Shown in pieces: positions 6,088-11,793 of a stretch of 11,793 nucleotides of DNA; the first letter of the stretch is position 1, and each line of letters begins with the position of its first letter. Made by a program: the position numbers and the translations under genes. Source of the DNA: SIG447 sp045577075 (GTDB lineage Bacteria; Bacillota; Clostridia; UMGS1883; UMGS1540); contig JAZNHR010000019.1 in the NCBI GenBank assembly GCA_045577075.1, forward strand, positions 1-11,793. Reading direction: 5' to 3'. The notes beneath the pieces were generated by a model. The model made no database searches and had not been told where the DNA came from. It saw only the letters and a list, made by a program, of their open reading frames with translations.

Positions 6088-7257
6088 TTACTCCTTTCCT
6101 TTTAATACTTCTTCATATAAGGGAGACATCTGCCGCAGTCTTTCGATAATAGGCGGCAAGGTCTTTAAAAATGCGTCTACTTCTTCTTCCGTGTTATCCG
6201 CCCCAAGGCTTATGCGGAGAGACCCGTGGGCAATCTCGTGGGGGAGGCCGATGGCGAGGAGTACATGAGAGGGGTCTAAAGATGCCGAAGCGCATGCAGA
6301 GCCTGAGGAAACGGCAAAGCCGGAAAGGGCAAGATGCAGGAGCATGCCTTCCCCTTCAATATATCGGAAGGAGAAGTTTGCGTTTCCGGGGAGCCGTTTT
6401 TCGGCGTGCCCGTTTAAAATTGTATAGGGGACGGCTTCGAGGATGCCTTTCACAAGCTTATCGCGAAGGCGTTTTATGTGTGCCGTCTTTCTTTCCATAT
6501 TGGCGGTGGCATCCGAGAGTGCCTTTGCAAGGCCGACGATGTACGCCGTGTTTTCCGTGCCGGCGCGCATGCCTTTTTCCTGGCCGCCGCCGTGAATCAG
6601 GCGTTCGATTTTCGTACCCTTTTTAATATAGAGGGCACCGATGCCTTTGGGCCCGTGGAATTTATGGGCGGAAAGGCTGAGCATGTCCACCCCGAGCGTA
6701 GCAAGGTTTATAGGAACGGTGCCTACGGCCTGCACCGCGTCCGTGTGAAACGGCACGCCCTTTTTGTGGGCAATTTCTGCAAGTTCTTTTATCGGCTGAA
6801 TGGTGCCGATTTCGTTATTGGCATACATAATGGATACGAGTGCCGTATCATCCATGATGGCATTTTCCAAATCTCGGGGGGAAACCAGCCCATCCTGGTC
6901 CACAGGAAGATACGTAATGGTATACCCTTGCTTTTCTAAAAATTCACAGGTATGCAGCACCGCATGATGCTCGATCGCGGATGTAATAATATGCTTTTTG
7001 CCGCTTTTTAAGGCAACGCCTTTAATGGCCCAGTTGTCAGCTTCGCTACCGGAAGCCGTAAAGTAAATTTCCGATGCCGCGCACCCCAGACAATCCGCCA
7101 CCGTTTTTCTCGCATTTTCCATTTCCCGTCTTGCATCTGCGCCGAGGGCGTAGAAAATCGAGGAAGGATTGCCGAAGTTCTCTGCAAAATATGGAAGCAT
7201 CGCATCACGAACTGCAGGCGAAACTGCGGTTGTGGCTGCGTTGTCAAAATATATCAT
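6088..7257 (-). CDS. nifS: Cysteine desulfurase NifS/IscS-like
   Basis: This PLP enzyme takes sulfur from cysteine, releasing alanine, and passes it as a persulfide to NifU. With the start at 7257 the protein has 389 residues, typical of the class. It begins MIYFDNAATT and carries H97-H98, D173 and Q176 near the cofactor, the PLP lysine K199 in SAHKFHGPKG, and the catalytic cysteine C322 in SSGSACASASLDPSHVL on the mobile loop of group I desulfurases. The 7257 ATG is preferred because AAGGA lies 9 bases upstream. An ATG at 7266 touches that site, and the frame is open to 7311 but would run over the promoter. It is first in a two-gene operon with nifU. No Rrf2/IscR regulator gene is visible next to it. 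Confidence 0.95.
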   Translation of the reverse strand: MIYFDNAATTAVSPAVRDAMLPYFAENFGNPSSIFYALGADARREMENARKTVADCLGCAASEIYFTASGSEADNWAIKGVALKSGKKHIITSAIEHHAVLHTCEFLEKQGYTITYLPVDQDGLVSPRDLENAIMDDTALVSIMYANNEIGTIQPIKELAEIAHKKGVPFHTDAVQAVGTVPINLATLGVDMLSLSAHKFHGPKGIGALYIKKGTKIERLIHGGGQEKGMRAGTENTAYIVGLAKALSDATANMERKTAHIKRLRDKLVKGILEAVPYTILNGHAEKRLPGNANFSFRYIEGEGMLLHLALSGFAVSSGSACASASLDPSHVLLAIGLPHEIAHGSLRISLGADNTEEEVDAFLKTLPPIIERLRQMSPLYEEVLKGKE

Positions 7258-7282
7258 GTGTATCATTCCTTTCCAATAGTAC

Positions 7283-7311
7283 ATTATACACCGAAATGTG
7301 ATTTGTTTCAA
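7283..7311 (-). promoter_or_regulatory. Promoter of nifS-nifU
   Basis: On the minus strand, TTGAAA (7311-7306), a 17-base spacer and TATAAT (7288-7283) make a near-consensus sigma-A promoter. The transcript should begin near 7276, about 20 bases before the nifS start. No clear inverted repeat of an IscR-type site is seen around it. Confidence 0.8.
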
Positions 7312-7351
7312 CCCTTTTTTTCAAAAGAGAGGAATTTTTCTGCGGCGGGAC

Positions 7352-7380
7352 TTGTTTCTCATTTGCATTTGTGATAAAAT
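7352..7380 (+). promoter_or_regulatory. Promoter of the FliB-like gene
   Basis: TTGTTT (7352-7357), a 17-base spacer and TAAAAT (7375-7380), with an extended -10 TGA at 7372-7374. It is a moderate match. The leader to 7404 would be short and contains the GAAGGAG ribosome site (7391-7397). Confidence 0.5.
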
Positions 7381-7403
7381 AGAAAAAAACGAAGGAGCAA
7401 GCC

Positions 7404-8300
7404 ATGGGAATTTATGCACCGGCGTACTATACGCGCTTTGCCTGCCGAGGTGGCGCGTGCCGCCACACCTGCTGTCGCGGCTGGGAAATTGACATTGATG
7501 CCGAAACCTACGCTGTCTATCAAAAAACGCCGGGTGATATTGGCAACCGCCTTCGGGAGAATATAGTTACGGACGGAGAAGGGGCGCATTTTCGCCTTTT
7601 GAAGGACGAACGCTGTCCGTTTTTAAACCATGATAATCTTTGCGATTTGATTTTGGAGTTAGGGGAACAATCGCTATGCCAAATTTGCCGCGACCACCCC
7701 AGATACCGAAACTTTTTTGAAAGCCGCACGGAGATAGGCCTTGGGCTTTCTTGTGAAAGTGCCGCGGCGCTGATTCTGGAAGGGGAGGAAAAGCCGAGCA
7801 TGGTCTGCATTTCCGGAGAGGCGGACGGTGAAATCCCCGAGGACGAAGCGTACTTTTTCGCACTGCGCGAGGAAATTCTCGATGTGATTTTTAAAGCGGA
7901 AAGCATTGCGGACTTGGCTTGCTGTTTTGGCGTATCTCTGCCCTCGCCCGGGGATTACTACCCCATATACCGAGGACTTACCGTTTTACATAAGACTTGG
8001 CACGAAAAGCTTTCGCGCCTTTTAAAAACGCGGAAGGCTGTGCCCCATTTAGATATGCCGACGCGGCAGCTTATCGCCTATTTCGTCTGTCGCCACCTTG
8101 CTGACTGCTTTTTTGACGGCAGACTTCATGTAGGCCTTGCCTTTTGCCTGCATGGGGCAGAACTGGTGTTATACGCATCGGACTCGGAAACAGATTTTTT
8201 GGAGACAGCGCGGCAATATTCCGAGGAAATTGAGTATGCCGCAGAGAATATGGAAAGTATTTTTAATATGCTGGAAAGTATGCAAACAGAAAAAGTTTAA
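7404..8300 (+). CDS. FliB-like protein with N-terminal cysteine cluster
   Basis: The 298-residue protein resembles the FliB family (named for flagellin lysine N-methylase) and YkgJ-type cysteine-cluster proteins. The N-terminal third has the pattern YYTRFACRGGACRHTCCRGW, with C14, C19, C23 and C24. More cysteines follow at C71, C80, C92, C95 (in CQICRDHPR) and C117. These probably bind a metal or an iron-sulfur cluster. The C-terminal part from about 150 is helical in appearance, with no motif I recognise. The start has GAAGGAG 6 bases upstream. There are no flagellar genes in the window, so the methylase name is a family label rather than a known function. It is a single gene between the divergent nif operon and tetR. 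No convincing terminator follows; the tetR promoter begins 8 bases after its stop. Confidence 0.75.
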   Translation: MGIYAPAYYTRFACRGGACRHTCCRGWEIDIDAETYAVYQKTPGDIGNRLRENIVTDGEGAHFRLLKDERCPFLNHDNLCDLILELGEQSLCQICRDHPRYRNFFESRTEIGLGLSCESAAALILEGEEKPSMVCISGEADGEIPEDEAYFFALREEILDVIFKAESIADLACCFGVSLPSPGDYYPIYRGLTVLHKTWHEKLSRLLKTRKAVPHLDMPTRQLIAYFVCRHLADCFFDGRLHVGLAFCLHGAELVLYASDSETDFLETARQYSEEIEYAAENMESIFNMLESMQTEKV

Positions 8301-8307
8301 AAAATAT

Positions 8308-8336
8308 TTGACTTTTTCGGTAAGATATGGTATTAT
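8308..8336 (+). promoter_or_regulatory. Promoter of the tetR-fab cluster
   Basis: TTGACT (8308-8313), a 17-base spacer and TATTAT (8331-8336), with an extended -10 TGG (8328-8330). It is a strong sigma-A type promoter. The palindrome at 8337-8363 follows the -10 box with no gap and covers the expected transcript start near 8343, the classic place for a self-repressing operator. Confidence 0.8.
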
Positions 8337-8363
8337 AGTTTCAGCACGACGTGTGCTGAAACT
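8337..8363. promoter_or_regulatory. Candidate TetR operator (O1)
   Basis: AGTTTCAGCAC (8337-8347) and GTGCTGAAACT (8353-8363) are perfect 11-base inverted arms around GACGT. The inner 15 bases (8343-8357) read AGCAC-N5-GTGCT, the same core found twice upstream of fabH. Symmetry, length and position immediately after the -10 box all fit a dimeric TetR-family site. Binding by the adjacent regulator is inferred. Confidence 0.8.
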
Positions 8364-8377
8364 GCGGAGGTGTAACC

Positions 8378-8953
8378 GTGGGTACGAATGAGAAACTGAT
8401 ATCCGATGCAATTTCTGAGGAAATTATTGTAGTCGCCGGGGAATTTGCCATGCGCGAAGGTGCACGGCATGTAACGGTGCGAAAAATTTTGCAGGCACTT
8501 GGTGTTACCAACCGGGTATTTTACAATCGGTTCCATAATATAGAAGAAGTGCTGGAAATCGTGTATAAACGGGCGGCGCTTAAAATGCGCGAAAGCATTT
8601 ATTCTACCATTGATGTGACGCGTGATTTCTTCGGGTATGTAACGGACGTGGCGGTAAAAGCACTCATTTATACCTATGATATTAAGCGGCAGTTTAGCCA
8701 GTATGCCTTTGAATACGATTCGTCTTCGCCTGAAAATATCGTCTGGTGGACGAACGAAATTAAAAAAATCATTGAAGTGGGGAAGTCCACAGGTCAAATC
8801 CGTGACGTGGATTCAGAGCTTCTCAGCTACACCGTTTGGTGTTTTATTCGCGGCTATAATGCAGATGCCGTCAAGCGGAATCTTTCGAAAGAAGATGCCG
8901 TGCGGTACTTTAAATTCGGCCTCGGCTGTTTGTACGACGGAATTCGGGGCTAA
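8378..8953 (+). CDS. TetR/AcrR-family transcriptional regulator
   Basis: The 191-residue protein has the TetR layout: an N-terminal DNA-binding domain (about 10-57) with the helix-turn-helix VTVRKILQALGVTNRVFYNRF around 33-53, then a helical ligand-binding domain. Its start is GTG at 8378, supported by GCGGAGGTG (8364-8372) 5 bases upstream. It lies upstream of fabH-acpP-fabK-fabD on the same strand, the place where streptococci carry the MarR-type FabT. A role in controlling fatty acid synthesis, perhaps sensing an acyl-ACP or acyl-CoA, is inferred from this context and from the shared operator cores. It most likely represses its own promoter through the palindrome at 8337-8363. The ligand cannot be read from the sequence. 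Confidence 0.88.
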   Translation: MGTNEKLISDAISEEIIVVAGEFAMREGARHVTVRKILQALGVTNRVFYNRFHNIEEVLEIVYKRAALKMRESIYSTIDVTRDFFGYVTDVAVKALIYTYDIKRQFSQYAFEYDSSSPENIVWWTNEIKKIIEVGKSTGQIRDVDSELLSYTVWCFIRGYNADAVKRNLSKEDAVRYFKFGLGCLYDGIRG

Positions 8954-8954
8954 C

Positions 8955-9002
8955 TTACAGAGGAGAAATCCTCTGTAAAAAAATAAGAGCACACTGTGTG
9001 CT
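8955..9002 (+). repeat. Hairpin-palindrome module, copy 1 (contains O2)
   Basis: The module begins one base after the tetR stop with a 10-base perfect stem, TTACAGAGGA (8955-8964) and TCCTCTGTAA (8969-8978), closed by a GAAA tetraloop. The last two stem bases start a run of seven A (8977-8983), followed by TAAG and the palindrome AGCACAC-T-GTGTGCT (8988-9002). From 8977 to 9002 it matches 9043-9068 in 25 of 26 bases. The palindrome contains the AGCAC-N5-GTGCT core of O1. An intrinsic terminator on the plus strand is unlikely, because A and not T follows the stem. Confidence 0.75.
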
Positions 9003-9020
9003 GGGGGAAAAGTCGAAACG

Positions 9021-9068
9021 TGGGGAAACAAGTCGTTTCCCTAAAAAAATAAGAGCACACAGTGTGCT
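9021..9068 (+). repeat. Hairpin-palindrome module, copy 2 (contains O3)
   Basis: This copy has the same order as copy 1 but a different hairpin: GGGAAAC (9023-9029) and GTTTCCC (9035-9041) around AAGTC, extendable by a G-T and a T-A pair. It is followed by seven A (9043-9049), TAAG and AGCACAC-A-GTGTGCT (9054-9068). The centre base is A where copy 1 has T, so the 15-base palindromes of the two copies are exact reverse complements. It ends 16 bases before the fabH start, next to its ribosome site GGGAGG (9073-9078). I see no sigma-A promoter between 8954 and 9084. Confidence 0.75.
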
Positions 9069-9084
9069 AGACGGGAGGCGCGAC

Positions 9085-10032
9085 ATGGAAATTTTAGGAA
9101 CAGGCTACTTTGTGCCGGAGCGAACACTTTCCAATGCGGAGCTGGAAACGATGGTGGAAACGGAAGATGAATGGATTCGCCAGAGAGTCGGCGTTTTGGA
9201 AAGGCGCATTTCCACAGAATATACCACCGCAGATATGGCAACGAAGGCGGCAGAAGCCGCACTGTCCGTATCCGGTGTTTTGGCAAAAGAGATTGACCTG
9301 ATTTTAGTGGCAACCATTACGCCCGACACCCTTTGCCCCTCGACTGCGGCGCTTGTTCAAAGAAATATCGGCGCCGATTGCCCTGCGTTTGATATAAGCT
9401 CTGCCTGCAGCGGCTTTCTGTTTGCGCTGGACACGGCGGAATCCTTTCTGGCAAGAGGTACATGCGAAAACATTTTAGTGATTGGGGCGGAGCGCATCAG
9501 CAAAATTGTGGACTGGAGCGACCGCGCCACCTGCGTAATTTTCGGTGACGGTGCAGGTGCGGCCGTGGTGACAAAAGGCGATAACTACTTATCGTCGCTT
9601 CTCTATACAAAGGGTGGGGACGAGGTGCTCCGTATTCCGAATTTTGGCGGCGCATCCCCCTTTTATAAAGGCGAAAGGGAGGAGCCGTTTATCCATATGG
9701 ACGGACAGGAAACCTTTAAATTCGCCGTCAGCAAAATCGTGGCTGACATAAAAGAAGTGGCAGAGAGGGCAGGCATTTCCGTCAGCGATATTGACCATGT
9801 TGTGCCCCACCAAGCAAACATCCGCATTATTGAATATGCGGCAAAGCGTTTAAAACTACCCATGGAAAAGTTCTTTGTGAATATCGAAAAGTACGGTAAT
9901 ACTTCTGCGGCAAGCATACCCATAGCCCTTGGAGAGCTAGCAGAAAGCGGTCGCCTTAAAAGAGGAGACATCATTGCTTTCTCGGCCTTCGGGGGTGGGC
10001 TTTCCAGTGCCGCGTGTATTATAAAATGGTAA
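9085..10032 (+). CDS. fabH: Beta-ketoacyl-ACP synthase III
   Basis: FabH starts fatty acid synthesis by condensing an acyl-CoA primer, usually acetyl-CoA, with malonyl-ACP. The 315-residue protein has the full catalytic triad: C108 in SSACSGFLFAL, H242 in VVPHQANIRI and N272 in YGNTSAAS. The glycine-rich end of the thiolase fold, AFGGGLSSAA, lies at 301-310. The start at 9085 has GGGAGG 6 bases upstream and gives the usual N-terminus MEILGTGYFVPE. The frame is open back to 8998, but that stretch is the repeat module and is not protein-like. It is the first enzyme gene after tetR and is separated from it by an unusually long 131-base gap holding two candidate operators. acpP follows after 26 bases. 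Confidence 0.96.
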   Translation: MEILGTGYFVPERTLSNAELETMVETEDEWIRQRVGVLERRISTEYTTADMATKAAEAALSVSGVLAKEIDLILVATITPDTLCPSTAALVQRNIGADCPAFDISSACSGFLFALDTAESFLARGTCENILVIGAERISKIVDWSDRATCVIFGDGAGAAVVTKGDNYLSSLLYTKGGDEVLRIPNFGGASPFYKGEREEPFIHMDGQETFKFAVSKIVADIKEVAERAGISVSDIDHVVPHQANIRIIEYAAKRLKLPMEKFFVNIEKYGNTSAASIPIALGELAESGRLKRGDIIAFSAFGGGLSSAACIIKW

Positions 10033-10058
10033 AAAATTTATTTTAGGAGGAAACAAAC

Positions 10059-10280
10059 ATGACATTCGAAAAGGTAAGAACAGTACTGGCACAGCATCTG
10101 GAGATGGACGAAAGTGAAATCACGATGGAAACCACATTTGAGGACCTCGGCGTAGACTCCTTGGATACCGTGGAAATCATGATGGAAGTAGAGGACGAGC
10201 TGGGCGTTGAAATCCGGCCTGCAGAAGCCGGTAAATCCGTTCGCGAACTGGTGGCCTACATCGACGGCAAAAACGCATAA
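10059..10280 (+). CDS. acpP: Acyl carrier protein
   Basis: ACP carries growing acyl chains on a phosphopantetheine arm. The 73-residue acidic protein has the standard four-helix length and the attachment site DLGVDSLD at 29-36, with S34 as the modified serine. It is followed by the recognition helix TVEIMMEVEDELGVEI. AGGAGG (10045-10050) lies 8 bases before the start, a strong site that fits the high amounts of ACP needed. It lies between fabH and fabK, so it is the ACP of fatty acid synthesis rather than of a polyketide or peptide cluster. Confidence 0.96.
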   Translation: MTFEKVRTVLAQHLEMDESEITMETTFEDLGVDSLDTVEIMMEVEDELGVEIRPAEAGKSVRELVAYIDGKNA

Positions 10281-10296
10281 ACGGAGGAACGCGGCT

Positions 10297-11241
10297 ATGG
10301 CAAAACGTACAGTTTCTGCCCTCTTAGGAATCCGGTATCCGATTTTGCAAGGAGGCATGGCACATATTTCCGATGCCCACCTTGCGGCCGCGGTTTCCGA
10401 AGGCGGCGGCCTCGGGATTATTTCGGCGGCAAGCGGCGACGCTAACCAAATTTCGGCTGAAATTGACAAGGCGCGAAGCCTTACGGATAAGCCTTTCGGG
10501 GTAAATCTTATGCTGATGGGCGAAAATCTCGATGCCATTGCAAAGCTTTTGGCAGAGAAAAAGGTGGCGGTGGTCACCACGGGTGCAGGAAACCCGGAAA
10601 AATATGTAGAACTGTGGAAGGAAGCCGGCATTCGCGTTATTCCCGTGGTGCCGTCTGCCGCGCTGGCAAAGCTTTGTGCGCGCGCAGGGGCGGATGCCGT
10701 CATTGCAGAAGGGGGCGAGAGCGGCGGCCATGTAGGGGATTTAACCACCATGGCGCTTGTACCCCAGGTGTGTGATGCGGTGGATATCCCCGTGATTGCC
10801 GCGGGCGGCATTGCGGACGGGCGAGGCGTGATGGCGTCTTACATGCTGGGCGCTTCGGGCGTGCAAATTGGCACGCGGTTTTTGTCTGCGTTGGAGTGCA
10901 GGATTCACCCCTCCTATAAAGCGAAGGTATTAAAAGCGAAGGACACTTCCACCATTGTGACGGGCAAACGCCTCGGTCACCCTGTGCGGAGCCTGAAAAC
11001 CCCGTTTTCGAGAGAATATGCAAAAGCGGAGTATACGGATATTGCAGACGATGTCCTTGAAAATATGGCGGTGGGCACCTTGCGTGCGGCGGTGTGTGAC
11101 GGCGACGAAAAGCACGGCTGTTTCCTTGCCGGGCAGATTGCAGGGCTTGTAAACAGGGAGCAGAGTGCCGCGGAAATCATTGCGGAAATTATGGGCGAGG
11201 CGGACGCACTTTTAAAAGAGGTGAAAACATGGGAAAACTAG
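10297..11241 (+). CDS. fabK: Enoyl-ACP reductase II (FMN-dependent)
   Basis: FabK reduces trans-2-enoyl-ACP in the last step of each elongation cycle. It is a flavin TIM-barrel enzyme unrelated to FabI and is known in streptococci and clostridia as the triclosan-insensitive form. The 314-residue protein has PILQGGMAHISD near the start, the signature EGGESGGHVG at 138-147 with the likely catalytic H145, the phosphate-binding AAGGIADGRG (168-177), and GVQIGTRF (188-195). The start at 10297 follows CGGAGGAA by 7 bases. The frame is open upstream into acpP, but those residues are an overlap artefact. Nitronate monooxygenase is a close relative; the fab neighbours favour FabK. It ends inside fabD, with a 13-base overlap. 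Confidence 0.94.
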   Translation: MAKRTVSALLGIRYPILQGGMAHISDAHLAAAVSEGGGLGIISAASGDANQISAEIDKARSLTDKPFGVNLMLMGENLDAIAKLLAEKKVAVVTTGAGNPEKYVELWKEAGIRVIPVVPSAALAKLCARAGADAVIAEGGESGGHVGDLTTMALVPQVCDAVDIPVIAAGGIADGRGVMASYMLGASGVQIGTRFLSALECRIHPSYKAKVLKAKDTSTIVTGKRLGHPVRSLKTPFSREYAKAEYTDIADDVLENMAVGTLRAAVCDGDEKHGCFLAGQIAGLVNREQSAAEIIAEIMGEADALLKEVKTWEN

Positions 11242-11793
11242 CGTTTGTTTTTTCGGGGCAGGGTGCCCAGTATAGCGGCATGGGAAAGTCCCTTTATGAA
11301 ACGAGCGAAGCGGCAAAAGCCCTTTATAATGCCGCGAAAGAAATCCGCCCGGGAACGATGGCGCAGTCCTTTGCAGGTACAATAGAAGAACTTTCCCAAA
11401 CGGAAAATACCCAGCCCTGTATGTATCTTGTGGAGATGTCGGCATCCCTTGCCCTTATGGAAAAGGGAATAAAGCCGGAAGGAGCCGCAGGGTTTTCCCT
11501 CGGCGAAATCGGTGCGCTTTCACTAGGGGGTGCGTATTCGCCCCTGGATGGTTTTCGCATCGTGTCCGAACGTGGCAAGCGTATGGGCGGTGCTACAAAA
11601 GAAAAAACGGCCATGTGCGCGGTGGTGAAGCTGGACGAGGAAACTGTGCGAGAGGCGGCGTCTCTGTTTGAAAAAGTATATCCCGTAAACTTTAACTGCC
11701 CCGGGCAGATTGTGGTTTCGGGTCTTGCGGAAAGTCTTTCCGGCTTTACGGAAGAAATTAAAACCATGGGGGGAAAATGTATTCCCCTGGCAG
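11229..11793 (+). CDS. fabD: Malonyl-CoA:ACP transacylase, cut by window end
   Basis: FabD loads malonyl groups onto ACP. The first 188 residues are present and the gene continues past the right edge. Visible features are FSGQGAQYSGMG at 8-19 (the oxyanion-hole glutamine), the nucleophile S90 in GFSLGE, R115, which should contact the malonyl carboxylate, and NFNCPGQIVVSG at 154-165. The residue before the catalytic serine is Phe where E. coli has His. The catalytic His lies beyond the window. The ATG at 11229 has GAGGTG (11217-11222) 6 bases upstream and overlaps the end of fabK by 13 bases in another frame, so translation is probably coupled. In streptococci fabG and fabF usually follow, and this is expected here but not seen. 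Confidence 0.94.
   Translation, partial: MGKLAFVFSGQGAQYSGMGKSLYETSEAAKALYNAAKEIRPGTMAQSFAGTIEELSQTENTQPCMYLVEMSASLALMEKGIKPEGAAGFSLGEIGALSLGGAYSPLDGFRIVSERGKRMGGATKEKTAMCAVVKLDEETVREAASLFEKVYPVNFNCPGQIVVSGLAESLSGFTEEIKTMGGKCIPLA

Noticed and set aside
5594..6268. Open frame of 224 codons on the plus strand over nifU and the end of nifS
   Set aside because: It starts in the terminator hairpin region and is antisense to nifU, which has all catalytic cysteines and good spacing to nifS.
8289..8318. Inverted repeat GAAAAAGT/ACTTTTTC as a terminator of the FliB-like gene
   Set aside because: The stem is only 8 mostly A-T pairs with a 14-base loop, is followed by CGG rather than a T run, and overlaps the tetR -35 box.
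8955..8983. The TTACAGAGGA hairpin as a plus-strand terminator between tetR and fabH
   Set aside because: The stem is followed by A residues, not T, so it lacks the tract needed for intrinsic termination.
8977..9068. The two AGCACAC palindromes read as minus-strand intrinsic terminators
   Set aside because: On the minus strand each is followed by CTTATTTTTTT, so they look like terminators, but no minus-strand gene ends here. The match of the core to the tetR operator explains them better, though an antisense stop is not excluded.
8998..9084. N-terminal extension of FabH starting at 8998
   Set aside because: The added residues come from the repeat module, are unlike any FabH and lack a ribosome site, while 9085 has GGGAGG and the usual FabH N-terminus.
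10038..10811. Open frame of 257 codons on the minus strand across acpP and fabK
   Set aside because: It is antisense to two clear fab genes with strong ribosome sites, and its translation is low-complexity (Ala/Ser/Pro-rich) with no family features.
1..11793. CRISPR array, tRNA, rRNA, insertion sequence or prophage genes
   Set aside because: No regularly spaced repeats, tRNA cloverleaf, rRNA-like sequence, transposase, integrase or terminal inverted repeats were seen on either strand.

Overview
The window looks like a chromosomal segment of an anaerobic Bacillota species, probably Clostridia, with Negativicutes not excluded. The reasons are the purine-rich Shine-Dalgarno sites, the sigma-A type promoters, the clostridial form of the leucine genes (a long LeuA with a short LeuC and a separate LeuD), a NifS/NifU pair, and FabK instead of FabI. 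This placement is an inference from gene content, not from a marker gene.

Layout, left to right. (1) 49-113: two back-to-back promoters, one firing left out of the window and one driving leuA. (2) 141-4649: a tight leucine operon, leuA-leuC-leuD-leuB, ending in a strong hairpin terminator (4664-4697). It covers the pathway from 2-oxoisovalerate to 2-oxoisocaproate, leaving only the final transamination. (3) 4763-5548: a small, visibly AT-rich insert with two divergent genes, an XRE-type repressor (minus) and a B-box-like zinc/membrane protein (plus). They share a control region with a consensus promoter and perfect inverted repeats. (4) 5607-7311: a minus-strand nifS-nifU iron-sulfur assembly operon with its own promoter and terminator. 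(5) 7352-8300: a FliB-like cysteine-cluster protein. (6) 8308-11793: a TetR-family regulator followed by fabH-acpP-fabK-fabD, the start of a type II fatty acid synthesis cluster that runs off the right edge.

The most interesting signal is in region 6. A palindrome directly after the tetR -10 box has the core AGCAC-N5-GTGCT. The same core occurs twice more in the 131-base gap before fabH, each time at the end of a repeated module made of an RNA-type hairpin, a run of seven A, TAAG and the palindrome. This suggests that the TetR protein represses itself and also controls the fab genes through the two downstream sites. It occupies the place held by the MarR-family FabT in streptococci. The second candidate for an undescribed system is the XRE/B-box pair with its shared operators.

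All calls come from reading the sequence by eye. No database search or structure prediction was run.
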